Shown: positions 1-12,900 of the stretch, piece after piece
Layout of the letters: each line of letters starts with the position of its first letter
Numbering within the stretch: position 1 is the first letter of the stretch
Assembly: GCF_001704415.2 (NCBI RefSeq)
Contig: NC_030823.1
Location: forward strand, 74,586,458 to 74,650,457
DNA: 64,000 nt
Direction of reading: 5' to 3'
From: Capra hircus
Lineage: Eukaryota > Chordata > Mammalia > Artiodactyla > Bovidae
The notes under the pieces: model-generated
What the model was told of the DNA's origin: nothing
What the model saw: the letters and a program-made list of their open reading frames with translations, nothing else
Database searches by the model: none
Made by a program: the position numbers and the translations under genes

Positions 1-737
1 CTTCATGTTTTGAGAAGCCTGTTTTGAAAACCAAGTGAAGAATGAATATATGAGCTTTCTTTCATGTTGTAAGTTTTAAAACTGATCATTAATATATTTC
101 ACTCCTAATATTTATGTCCTAATATTCATTTGTTATCAGCCTGGTCATAATTTTTTCTTTAAAAAAGTCTTTGTACATATCCATTCTCTTTTGAAATGTA
201 TCATTCTCTTGAATATTGAAAGGAGTACATAAGGTTTAGCATCTATACTTTTACATTTTCCATAGATTACTTTTTTGTGCCTAAAATTATGTCTATATTA
301 ATCCTTCAATAAATGTGAAGAGCTTACTCAGGAGGTAACAAGTGTACTAAAACAGAAAAACAATGGGGGAGGGCAGAATAAATGAGCTAACAAAGGTAAT
401 AATAATGGTCTTTCTATAAAAAAATATTTATGAGAATTAAGAGAGAAACATATTAAAATACCATTTATACCTAGAAAAGTTTATAAAATAAAATATTTTA
501 TTATAAAAACCATAGAACAATGGAGTTAAATGTTAATTTCCTTTTGTGTATGAAACATATATGAAAAGTATATATTTCATCAATACAGCAGCAAAACCTA
601 AATTCTTTTAAAATTTTATTTTCATACTTCCTTTTAGCTTTGAAAGTTTTCCATTAAAAAATATTGTAAGATGCAAACGTATTTTACTATTGTTTTACCA
701 CTTCCATCTGGTACATTAAACAACTTTTGGTCCTTAG
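1..737 (+). other. Intron upstream of the SCR7-like exon, AT-rich
   Basis: No exon or recognisable recent repeat. The first SCR exon begins mid-codon at 738, so this is intron of the CFHR5-like gene. Confidence 0.7.
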
Positions 738-914
738 GAGTGTGTTTCTTTCCTTTTGTGGAAAACGGTCAATCTGCATCTTCGGGACAAACACACCTGG
801 AAGGCGCCACTGTGCAAATTACCTGCAATAAGGGCTACAGCCTCCCGGATAACAAGGGCAGCATTACCTGTGCTGAAGGGGGCTGGTCCTCCCCCCCTGA
901 ATGCATCTCCACCA
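738..914 (+). CDS. CFHR5: CFHR5-like exon, SCR resembling CFH SCR7
   Basis: A 177-base exon begins after the acceptor tccttag and ends at ACCA/gtaagt. Cysteine spacing is CFFPFVENG ... ITC ... ITC ... GWSSPPEC, a full SCR. It aligns with CFH SCR7 (CYFPYLENG ... GWSPTPRC). The stretch matching the CFH glycosaminoglycan site around residue 402 reads ENGQSASSGQTHLEG and lacks the two basic residues found in human. The exon starts with the last two bases of a codon, so at least one more coding exon lies upstream. Confidence 0.85.
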
Positions 915-3900
915 GTAAGTGAAATGCCATCTTCTCCAATCCTGGAATATGTTGTGGTTTTTTTAAAAAGAAATAAACCTATTGTCACGTCTTACGTAGA
1001 GATTTCACCACTTGCCTTTATCTTACACATTTGTTTTTTAGTTACAGCTGTCTCTGAATGGATGCACAAGTAACATAGTTTGCCTACGCAAATCAAACAA
1101 ATATTAAACAAGAATATAAGCACTTGCAGATAGTACCTTTACATTAAAGTAATACCCATTTTTTGTGTACAGTGCATTAAAATTATCATATTAGCTGAGA
1201 ATAAATATCTAGAAAACTAAAATATTAAAGAGAAAAAAGTCCAATACCAGTTAAAATGTCTTATAACTAAGGCAATTATTAATAATGAACCTTTTGTGTT
1301 AATATTAAATTCACATGCTTGATTCAATAAACGATTTCTAGGTTTTAAAAATTTTGTACTTGTGAGAGTTATGTCTGTCACTGATTTAAAATCTGGAAAA
1401 CAATTCCTTTGGAAACTATAACATGGCAGCATCTTCCAGACCTCTGGAATCATCATAATAATTTATAATCATCTTTCTATTATATAAAATCTATAATAAT
1501 TTATAATCATCTTTCCAGTTTCCTATAGTAACTCTATGCCTGCACGGTGTATTCAAGGAGACGTAAAAACTTCTCTAGCTGTTTCTCACCATAGTACCAA
1601 CTCTTTGTTACTCAGCCCTATAAATTCTAGCTGCCAGGGCCTCCAAAACCCTTATCTCCCTCTTCTCATCTCAGAAAAACCACAGGACTCTGCCTGGCTT
1701 CTCCTCCTTGGGAGCTGGGATGCTCACAAAGATATGCTTTGGGGTTTGGACTTTGCTTATCTCCCTTCTCTTAATCATCAGGGACAGTTTCCTGGAAATG
1801 CGTTTTGTCCAGTTTTCCAGCTTTTTAACCAGTGGGAAGAAATCCTGATACCAGCTACTTCATCTTACAGGAAGTGGAGTCTTCTGGTATGCTTTTTAAA
1901 AAAGCAATTATGCTATCAAAATCACTTCACATCTTCAATATTTAAATTTAACCTTTTAGGAAACAGACTCTTTCTAAAACAGCTTGAAGGACAACAGTGT
2001 TTCAGTAAACAGTGAGGCCATGGTTTCTTAACAATTACAGAGGGCTTAAACATGACCAATCTTTGCCAAAAACATAAAATAAAAGAACAAATCTATTGAC
2101 ATCATATCTGAAATGTCCAGTGGCCGAAAAGGGTTCATGTTGTATAAGCTTCACTTATGGTGCAAACGTTTTTGCAACCCATTTAATGGGGTGATGGCAA
2201 CCAAGGTCCAAGAACTGAGTTTCAAAGCTTGCCAGCTCCGTCTGAGCACTGCCAACTCACAAGGAGATCTAGACCAGTGGGGAAACTTAAGCAAAGGGCT
2301 CAGTTTGTTGCAAATCATTCATAATTCTTTATAGGAAATTATTAAATAACTGAATTAGATTTCTCTTGGGCATACCAAAACTCTCTGGTCAGAGTTCCTT
2401 CCTTGCTTTTTCTAGAGCAACACATTTATTTTTAATGTGCCTTATTCTATGTAAAATATTTTATATAGTTTCCTAAAATATTTTCTTTGAGGTTTAATAA
2501 ACTAAAAATGTGGATTGCAAGAATAGTTCGAGGCTGTGGTTTTCCTGAAAGGCTTTATGTTTTTCTTTTTATAGTCATATTCATTGATTTATTATGAAAA
2601 ATTTTAATAAATTTTTATATTTTCCTTTTTTTTCAGAAAAATGTTTAAAAACAGATATTGTAGTTGCCAATGGGTTTTTTTCTGAGTCAGAATATGCTTA
2701 TCCTGTAAATAAAGAAACGCAATATAAGTGTAAACCAGGATACACGACAGCAGATGGGAAAACATCAGGGACAGTTCAATGTTTGCAAGGTGGATGGTCA
2801 AGTCAACCCACTTGTATTAGTAAGTAATTTTATACTTTACTATGCATCTTTCTGAACCCACAACGTGGAAGTTTACTCCAACTTTTTTTTTTGCTTCTTC
2901 AGAGATTAGATGGCACCATGTAAAATGATGTCAAACTCATTTTTTAAAAATATATTGATAAAATACAGGAATACTTCTATACCACATTGATTTAATGTCT
3001 TTGGTTATGTTTTTCCATGTCTCCAAAGGAGATAATCCTTCTCTAAAGTCTATTTTTTTTCCCCTAGAATAAATGCCATTATTTTGAAAATGGAAAAAAA
3101 ATTACCCTAATTAGATTTATAAAGCTTCACGCCTGCATGCTCAGTCATCTCCGACTCATTGAAACCTTATGGGCTGTAGCCACCAGGCTTCTCTGTGCCC
3201 AGGATTTTCCAGGCAAAAGTACTGGAGTGGGTTGCCATGTCCTACACCATTACAGAGCTTCAGGCAAAGCTGAATTTATTTGAGGCTGAGATCTTTGGGC
3301 ATTTATCCTTCACCATCTTCAAATTCTCAGTCTCCTGTAGTTGATTACTTGTTCCTTTTAATATAAGTCGTGAGTCCAAGGAACAAGCTTCATCCATGGT
3401 GTAGTGGTCCAAGGACACGAATACTGAACTCTTTTCAATCCATGATCTGATGCTTAGAGAAGGAACAGGTCTAGAAAGTCTTGTAATTTGTGAATATTTG
3501 AGAGGTATGGGTGGGTTTCAGGTTCTGGTTTCTGGGAAACTTACATTAACAATGGATTTCTTATTGTTACAGGTTTTCTTAGGGATACAAAATGATAAAT
3601 CAGTACTCTATAATCAAATTAGGAAGCATAGGAAAAAACCTTTAATTTGGTAGAATTTGAAGTTATATAGGGCTGCCTTGGTGGCTCAGATGGTCAAGAA
3701 TCTGCCTGCAATGCAGGAGACCTGAGTTTGATCCCTGGGTCAGGAAGAACCCCTGGAGAAGGAAATGGCAACTCACTCTAGTATTCTTGCCTGGGAAATC
3801 TTATGGACAGAGGAGCCTGGTGGGCTACACAATCCATGGGTTTGCAAACAGTCAGACAAGACTGAGGGACTAAAACTTTCACTTTTCTTAGGCAGAGGAG

Positions 3901-6900
3901 CTCTCCAAATGATGAAAATGTGCTTATATTATTCTTATATTTTTATAAAATAAATATGAAATTTATTTTAAGCAACTGGATGTGTAAAAATTTGCATTTG
4001 GTGCCAGCTGTCTTTGTGAATTATCAGTTCAGTTCAGTCACTCAGTCGCTCAGTCGTGTCCGACTTTTTGCGACCCCATGAATCGCAGCATGCCAGGCCT
4101 CCCTGTCCATCACCAACTCCCGGAGTTCACTCAGACTCGCGTCCATCGAGTCAGTGATGCCATCCAGCCATCTCATCCTCTGTCGTCCCCTTCTTCTCCT
4201 GCCCCCAATCCCTCCCAGCATCAGAGTCTTTTCCAATGAGTCAACTCTTCGCATGAGGTGGCCAAAGTACTGGAGTTTCAGCTTTAGCATCATTCCCTCC
4301 AAAGAAATTCCAGGGCTGATCTCCTTCAGAATGGACTGGTTGGATGTCCTTGCAGTCCAAGGGACTCTCAAGAGTCTTCTCCAACACCACAGTTCAAAAG
4401 CATCAATTCTTCGACCCTCAGCCATCTTCACAGTCCAACTCTCACATCCATACATGACCACAGGAAAAACCATAGCCTTGACTAGACAGACCTTAGTCGG
4501 CAAAGTAATGTCTCTGCTTTTGAATATGCTATCTATGTTGCTCATAACTTTTGATCATTTTTGTGAATGATCAGCCAGGGATAAAGAAGCAGACAACACA
4601 GGGGCCATTTTTGACTTATTTATGTAACAGTGATTTTTAGAAAATTTGATAATGAAGAGAAGAATGTGCAAGTAAATACAGTTTTTACTTTTTAGTAGTT
4701 ATATCAGAAGAACAAGTTACCACTGGCTGCTCCTCTTCTTTAAACATGTACTTAACTTTTAGAAATTGGATACATTAAAGCAATAAAATAACGGAATAAA
4801 CTGGAGCTAATTACAAAAACGACACTGATGCTAGTAAATGTAAAAAATGAAGTTTAAAAAATGAAAGCTTCAAAATTATTAGGTGAAATTATTTCAAGGT
4901 GTTTGAAGTCGGGAAAGTGGGTTAGTAATTGGAAGGGGTCATAGAAGACGTTGAAAATGTGAGTAATACTCTCTTTCTTTACCTGGAGGGTAATTATAGA
5001 GGTGTGTTGATTTTGTAATAATTTTCTGAATTTACACTGCTTACATTCTTCTACAAGCTTTTTCTACTTCAGTAAGTTCATTAGAATATGGTATTAGAAG
5101 ACAGTTTCCCAGGAACAGCTTCACATCGCTGGTGGTCCAGGCTTTCTGAACAAAGACCACTGGCAGACCAGGGTAAAGGATAATTAAACAGCAGAGACAT
5201 CTTGGAAGTTAGAAGCAGTGTGTACGTCCAGCAAGATTTAGGGACATCTCTCTAGGGTTATTTGCTGACATTCCAGAGTAGTGAAAACTTAGGGACCTTC
5301 CTCTCTCTCCTGAGGGGGAAGAGATTAGTATACCAATTACCATATAAGAACTGGTCTCATAATTTTGAGATTCCTTCCCTATGGACTTCCGTGGTAGCTC
5401 AGATGGTAACGCGTCTGATGACAATGCGGGAGACCCTGGTTCGACCCCTGGGTCGGGAAGATCCTCTGGAGAAGGAAATGGCAACCCACTCCAGTACTCT
5501 TGCCTGGAAAATCCCGTGGAAGGAGGAGTCTGGTGGGCTACAGTCCATGGGGTTGCAAAGAGTCAGACACGACTGAGAGACTTCACTTTCACTTTCATTA
5601 GAATATATACGGTAGCTGATAGAACTACATATATATGTGCTAAGTTGCTTCAGTCATATCCGACTCTTTGGGACCCTAGGGACTGTAGCCTACAAGGTAC
5701 CTTTGTCCATGGGATTCTCCAGGCAAGAATACTGGAGTGGGTTGCCATGCCCTCTCCCAGGGGATCTTCCTGACCCAGGGATCGAACCAATGTCTCAGTC
5801 TGCAATATTAGCAGGCAGGTTCTTTACCACTAGCACCAACTTGGAAGCCCATATATGTATATATTTACAATCATTATATATTATTTATATATTTATATAT
5901 AATATATAAGATATATATTATATAATACATAATATAATAGAAAATATATAATATATATTTTAAAGAAAAACTTACCTGGAAATAGATATATAAGGAAAAT
6001 GTAACTAAAACCAATTTTTATTAAATTATTATTACTGGTGATTTCTATTAGGACATTTATTTATCAGAACCCACTCCAGTACTCTTGCCTGGAAAATCCC
6101 ACGGACAGAGAAGCCTGGTAGACTGCAGTCCATGGGGTAGCTAAGAGTAGGGCACGACTGAGCGACTTCACTTTCACTTTCATGCACTGGAGAAGGAAAT
6201 GGCAACCCACTCCAGTGTTCTTGCCTGAAGAATCCCAGGGACAGAGGAGCCTAGTGGGCTGCCGTCTATGGGGTCGCACAGAGTCGGACAGGACTGAAGC
6301 GACTTAGCAGCAGTAGCAGCAGCAATGATCATTAAAGGTCAGCATTGGGTTGTTGTGTGCTTGGAAGTAGAAATAAAATTTTGATTTTTAATTTGCCCCA
6401 GAGTCCTGTGACAGGCCAGTATTAGTGAATGCCAGAGTCAAGAGTGATGTCACATGGTTTCAGCTCAATGACAGGCTGAACTACGAATGCCACGCTGGCT
6501 ATGAAAACCAAGATGGACGCACCACAGACTCCATAGTGTGTGGTGAAGACGGCTGGTCCCATTTGCCCACATGCCGTGGTAAGAACTTGCTTCTCTGGAA
6601 AATAAAAACAATGATGGATAGGTTTCTTTTTAGTAGGCTTTCTAGAAAGAGTTTCCCTGATAGCTCAGCTGGTAAAGAATCCACCCGCAATGTGGGAGAC
6701 CTGGGTTTGATCCCTGGGTTGGGAAGATCCCCTGGAGAAGGGAAAGGCTACCCACTCCAGTATTCTGGCCTGGAGAACTCCATGGACTGGAATGGAATGG
6801 AGAACTCCACTAAATTGACAATAACAATACTTGAAACTGGGTAGATTAAATATTTCTGAGATTATTTAATTAGAAGATACTCCATTATACTTTTTTGATG

Positions 6901-9900
6901 TGTGCCTTATCTATTGAGAGTGCTTGTTTTGTCTTGATTGTCCTTTATATTTTTACATGTGAATTTCAATATAGAATCTTATAAATGAACCATTAAAAAT
7001 AGAAGGTTAAAAGAGAAAGCCACACGCATATATTCATTTATATATCCATTTCTAATTGAATCAGAAGGTATTCACAATGGTTTAGTTTTTACATACATGT
7101 AGGTTGACCTGAAATAAATGGGCATCAGTTATTTTTCCAGCAATGAGTTTATTTGGGATCAGCAGAGAATTTCAACTTGGCGTCTGCAACCATGAAGAGT
7201 CACATGCAAGTCCCTGCATGGCAAGAGAAGGAGAATTTTTTTATAGAGAAGAAAAGGAAGCGGGCGGGCTATGTAGACAGTGGCTTTTCATTGGCTGAGT
7301 CCTTGCAGGAAAGAAGAGCCTCTCTTCTTCCTGTTGGGCTCGGCTATCTTCATGGAGCATGAGAAACTTCTGGTCTCCTGGCTTTATTGAATTGAGGTTT
7401 CTGTTAATATTTAACAAGTAATACAGTATTTTACATTTTACAGGGTATAATGGAAAGATTCAGAAGACCTAGAGGCAACTTAGCCATGTGTTTTTGAAAA
7501 AGTTTTGATATTTAGTTCCTTATTTATATAATTAAGAATTGCATTTTAATGTTCCATCCTGCTTAAAATGTATTAGATATGTTTTATTCAGGCATTCCAG
7601 CTATCTACTTTTTAAACATAATTATCATCTTTTATGTGAAAGTGTAGTGAAATACATTATATTTTAATTTTTATTTCTCAAAAGATGGATTTTCATGTAC
7701 TTTGATTGAACATTTTCTTATTCTATAAGTAAATTATAAAAGTTGTTTTTATTATTAACTAAACAAAGTAAATATTAATAATTTATAAGTAACTTCTCAG
7801 AACTTGTCTATAACAATCCTGAAGAGACTCTTATACAAAATTTTACCTGGATGCTCAACTGACTAGTTTTTCCAACACATACTTGCTGAATATAAATCTT
7901 TTAAAAGGCAAGAGTATATGCTGCTCTGTATGTGAAGCTCCCTGAATCTTATTTTTACATTGAAAATGTTAACTTCATTTTTGCAGTGATTATTTCACAT
8001 GTATTCATTTACTTTAATTCTACTTTTAGAAATAGAATGTCATCTTCCATTTTTAGAAGCAAATGTAGATGTTTATCCAAAGCAAGAAAAATACAAAGTC
8101 GGAGATGTGCTGAAATTTTCCTGCAGACAAAGACTTAAAAGAGTTGGGCCGGATTCAGTTCAATGCTACCAATTTGGATGGTCACCTAATTTTCCAACAT
8201 GCAAAGGTCAATGTTTATTTTAGCATTGATGAAATAAGAATTAGATTTTTATATTAAATCCATGTATTTTATTGGCTCTTGTATTTATAATCTGACAAAC
8301 TGCAAAAAATGCAGAAGGAGGGGGGGCGATAGACCATGTAATTGAGTTGCATAGCTTGTTTATAACTATTTTTGTCAAGGGGTAATTCTACCTCGTGTTT
8401 TGAAATATATAAAGGGATTTTAAAGATCAAAATATTGTAGCTGAGGTGAAGAAGTGCTAGTGTTTTTTCTCCTTAGTGTTGTTAAAAATATAATTTAAAA
8501 AATATTACTTGGCCCTTGTTATATTTTTTAAGAGAATAATCAAATCATTGTAAAAATGGTTTACTCAATATAAAACAATGACAATTTGTGACTTGCTTCA
8601 GGTAACATTATTTTCATCAAGTTTTTGATCAAATTATTTTAGTGTTTATGCTGCTGTTTAATTGCTAAGTCATGTCTGACTCTTTGCGACCCCATTACTG
8701 TAGCCCGCCAGGCTCCTATGTCCCCAGGCAGGAATACTGGAGTGGGTTGCCATTTCCTTCTCCAGGGGAATCCTCCTGACCCAGAGATCAAACCCACGTC
8801 TCCTGCTTGGCAGGCGAATTCTTAAGCACTGAAGCATCCTGGAAGCCCAGGTGTTTATAAATATGTCATAAAGTGTATGTGTGTATCATACCATGTACTT
8901 GATATTTATGTAACAGCCTGGTTCTATAATAAATAACTTGCAATATATTGGTATTTGAGGACAACCAGGATATTTGGATATAGAAAGAATAAAAGATTAT
9001 AGTAAACACTATTGCTAGTTTGAAGAAATGTAATAAGATATTTTATAAATGTAAGTAAATGTCCTTATTTCTTATACAGGGATTCTGAAGAATTTAGAAG
9101 TAAAATCTCACTGTTTATCATTTATTTTAAATGACTTCACAAAAAATTAAGCTCAGCAAACTGTGCAAAATGTAACATTTATATATCTAGGTGATCAGTA
9201 TATGTGTTCATTATGCATTTTTCTTCTTTAATTTATTCAGAATTATTCTTACTAAAAACTCAAAATTTGAGAAAGAGAATAGCCAATACCCTATATACAC
9301 TGTAAAAACAAACCTGAAAAAAATAAGAAGGTGGTATAAATGTAATTTAGTTCTAGATCAGACAAAATCGGAACTCCATAACTTGCAATATTTAAGACTA
9401 TTTAAGCATTATTTACACAGTTTATTTTGTGTTAGGGCAAGTGCGGTCCTGTGGTCAACCTCCTCAACTGCCCAATGGCAAACTGAAACACGTAAAACAA
9501 GAAAAATACGAACACAGTGAAATGGTGGAATACGATTGCAGCCCTAACTTTGTAATGAAGGGGCCTAAGAAAATACAATGTATGGATGGAGAATGGACAA
9601 CCCTGCCCACATGTGTTGGTAAATAGATGTTCATGTTTAAACAGGACAGTTACTTCTAATTTGTCTGTATGTATAAATACATATGTAAAAAGATAAAATA
9701 TTTTAAAGGTAAAGCATATTTTTCATGACATTTTTTTAGAACCGGGGAAAGCATGTAGATTTATGCCTCAGCTTGAGAATGGCTATAGCCAGCCCTCTGT
9801 CCCTCCCTATCGACATGGAGTTTCAGTGGTGTTAAGTTGCAGAAATGCATATACGATGATTGGGAATACTACAGTTACATGTATTGATGGAATATGGACC

Positions 9901-12900
9901 GAGCTTCCTAAGTGTGTTGGTGAGTATATGTTTCTCCATTTTACATTTGATTGTTTATAACTTTTTAAAATCAATAAATATATTTAAAGCAGCACATGCT
10001 GGTGCCCACCAGATATTAAATTATTAGGACGTAAGACACTTATTGCTTGCTCTTAATTACTTAATAAACTGAATGGTTAAGGATTTCCTTTGATCTACGA
10101 ATATTGTGCAAAATTACTGAGACACTTAGTATCTGTGTATCAAGAACATTTGCAACCTCTGCTTCAGATGAATTCCAGACTGCTTTTTCCAGCTATCTTC
10201 CGCTCCATCCCACCTTCACTACGTGATGAAGCTATGCAGACGGATTGCTTTTTTAAGCTTCTGGAAAGCCATGCTTGCTTTCTTTCTTTCTTTTTTTTTT
10301 TTAAAAGAAAACAACAGAGTACCTTGAAAAGTATAGTAGTACAGTTTGCATGCAGGGGTTGGCATCGCATGGACAGATAAGAACAGTTACTGAGTGGAGG
10401 AAGGCAAGGGCTTGGGAGATGGTAGAGGCGAAGAGGATTGGCTGAGTAAATGACAGCGCATCTGTACAGCAGGATACTGTCTTACATAAACTAGGGTAGA
10501 ACTTTAAAGTGTGACTCCACAATGCAATGTAGCAATAGATATAAGGGTACATAAGTCCCTTACATATGAACCTTCCAGTTGCAAACTTTCAAAGCCATGT
10601 TTTCTGAAAACTCTGGGCCTCTCCTCCCTCTTTACTCTTTTCCTGGGATGTTTTTCTCCATTTTAATCACATGTAAAATGGAGATCACCTTCAAGACTCA
10701 ACTCAAAATTCTCTCACCTGTGAAATCTTTCCTGGTTCATTTTCCTCTACCCACAGTCTCATCCTGAAACTCCAGTAGAGTGATAGAGCTTCTCCACTGT
10801 GCTATCTGCCTGTACATTTATTGTATAACGTTTATTCCATGTCTTGTACCTAAGACACTTGTCTTCCTGTTTAGATTGTAAAGTACCAGAATAGCAGAGC
10901 CCATGTGCGTGGACCCAGAGCCTAATTCAGAGCCTTGGTAACCACTTCAGTTTGCGTAGATTTAAAGCATTTTAAGATTATGTGTCAGTAACTCGTTTGC
11001 AATAGCTTTTGGTTGGCATTGCAAAGGCTCCTCCTCTAGGGTGTGGTCCATGTGGTGCTAGCCTTCTTTCTTACATCACACCCCTGCACCCTCCTTTCTG
11101 TTAGTCTAGGCTTTCTCAGAGACATAGGGAGGCTGTAAATCTTTACTTGACCTTTTAGCTGAGTACATCAACCTGTGCATTCAGGTCTTATGTTAATTTT
11201 CTACATATGTTTTATAGATTTCTCATTAATACCATTTTCTGCATAAGTTTCTTCACTAGTCTCTTTGAGGTTTTATTGGTAAATAGGACCTTTTATTACC
11301 TTATATATTTGAATCATTATACTATTATATGCAAGATAATAACAGATTTTTTAATGTCAATTTTCTTTTCAGCAACCTTGCTGGATTCCCATATTAGTTC
11401 CCAGAATAAATGTGGATTTTTTTTTATTTCTATAAATGGGCTTCCAAGGTGGTGCTAGTGGTAAAGAATTCACATGCCAATGACTTAAGAGACACTAATT
11501 CAATCCCTTGGTCAGGAAGATCCCTTGGAGAAGGAAATGGCAACCCACTCCAGTATTCTTCCTGGGAAATCCCATGGACAGAGGAGCCTGGAGGGCTACA
11601 GTCCATAGGGTTAGGGTTGCAAAGGGTCGGACACAGCTGAGCATCTGAACATTTCTATAAATAATTACTATCTGATCTTTTTTAATTTCATTGCATCAGC
11701 CTGGAAAATACCTCTGTTTGGACCCAAAATAAGAACCAAAATAATAATTATGTAGCCTGAGTTATACCCACTCCAATGTTCTTGCCTGGAGTATCCCAGG
11801 GACAGAGGAGCCTGGTGGGCTGCTGTCTATGGGGTCGCACAGAGTTGGACACGACTGAAGCGACTTAGCAGCAGCAGCAGCAGCAGCAGCCTGAGTTATA
11901 GTACATTGTAGGGTGTTTGGAGTCTCCTCTTAGAGAGAGAGAGACCAGGACCCAGGCCTCATCTCTGCTCTTCCTGTTTTCCTAATTCCCTTAACTCTAT
12001 CCCAGATTTTCAGATTAGCTTGCTTACATGTTTCCTCCACAGAAGCCATGAGCTTTATTCTAAGTTTTTCTTTTGTCTGTCTGCTCTATTCCCTTGCATC
12101 CGAGCAGTCTCTGGAGTTTCAGCTACAATGCCTAAGTGTTTGCCAGTTTTTTCCTGACAAAGTCAGTTGCTCAGTAGTGTCTGACTCTTTGTGACCCCAA
12201 GAACTGTAGCCTGCCAGTCTCCTCTGTCCATGGAATTTCCCAGACAAGAATACCGGAGTGGGTTGCCATTTCCTCCTCCAGGGGATCTTCCCGACCCAGG
12301 GACTGAACCCAAGTCTCCTGCATTGCTGATGGACTCTTTACCGCTGAGCCACTAGGGAAGCCCAGCAAAGTCAGATCCTGGCCTCCTTTGTTCCATTTCC
12401 AGCAATCTCAGTATAGTAAAGTCTTTACTTTTGAACTTTAAAGACTAGCAGATTCTCTGTTGCTGCTCTTTCAGATTCTGAAGTAGATCACCCAGGCCAC
12501 TCCTTCCCCATCTCCTTGGCTTTTGGATCATCAACTGGCCCCCTTACTCCTGGGGATGAAAACTCCCGGGGTTAGCTGCTGAACCCCTTTGAGTCTGGCA
12601 GCCTGGTCACTGGCCCTCCGTGATGACCCCCTGAGAGGAGCTGTCTCCCACCCCCAGGAAGGTGTAAACTGTATGCGCTCACGGTCACCAATCGTGTAGA
12701 AGCGGGACACAGACCTCCAATCAGCAGCATCACTTGGGGTCCATTTAAAGTAGGAATTAATGGAGAAAAATTAATGGAGAATTAATTGGAGAAGGAAATG
12801 GCAACCCACTGCAGTGTTCTTGCCTGGAGAATCCCAGGGATGGCAGAGCCTGGTGGGCTGCCGTCTGTGGGGTCGCGCAGAGTCGGACACGACTGAAGCG

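Noticed and set aside
1536..2015. 159-codon open frame in the first CFHR5-like intron
   Set aside because: No recognisable domain, no start context and no continuation; compatible with chance or an eroded repeat.
3670..3885. tRNA genes inside Bov-tA and CHR elements
   Set aside because: Only the decayed tRNA-derived heads of SINEs are present; no full cloverleaf with intact acceptor stem was seen.
5209..5773. Recurring open frames such as GSTPGSGRSSGEGNGNPLQ and its variants throughout the window
   Set aside because: They are translations of Bov-tA/Bov-A2 SINEs in various frames.
11870..11891. (AGC)n and SINE repeats as a CRISPR-like array
   Set aside because: Units are SINE 3' tails dispersed through the window, without regular spacers or cas genes, in a vertebrate genome.
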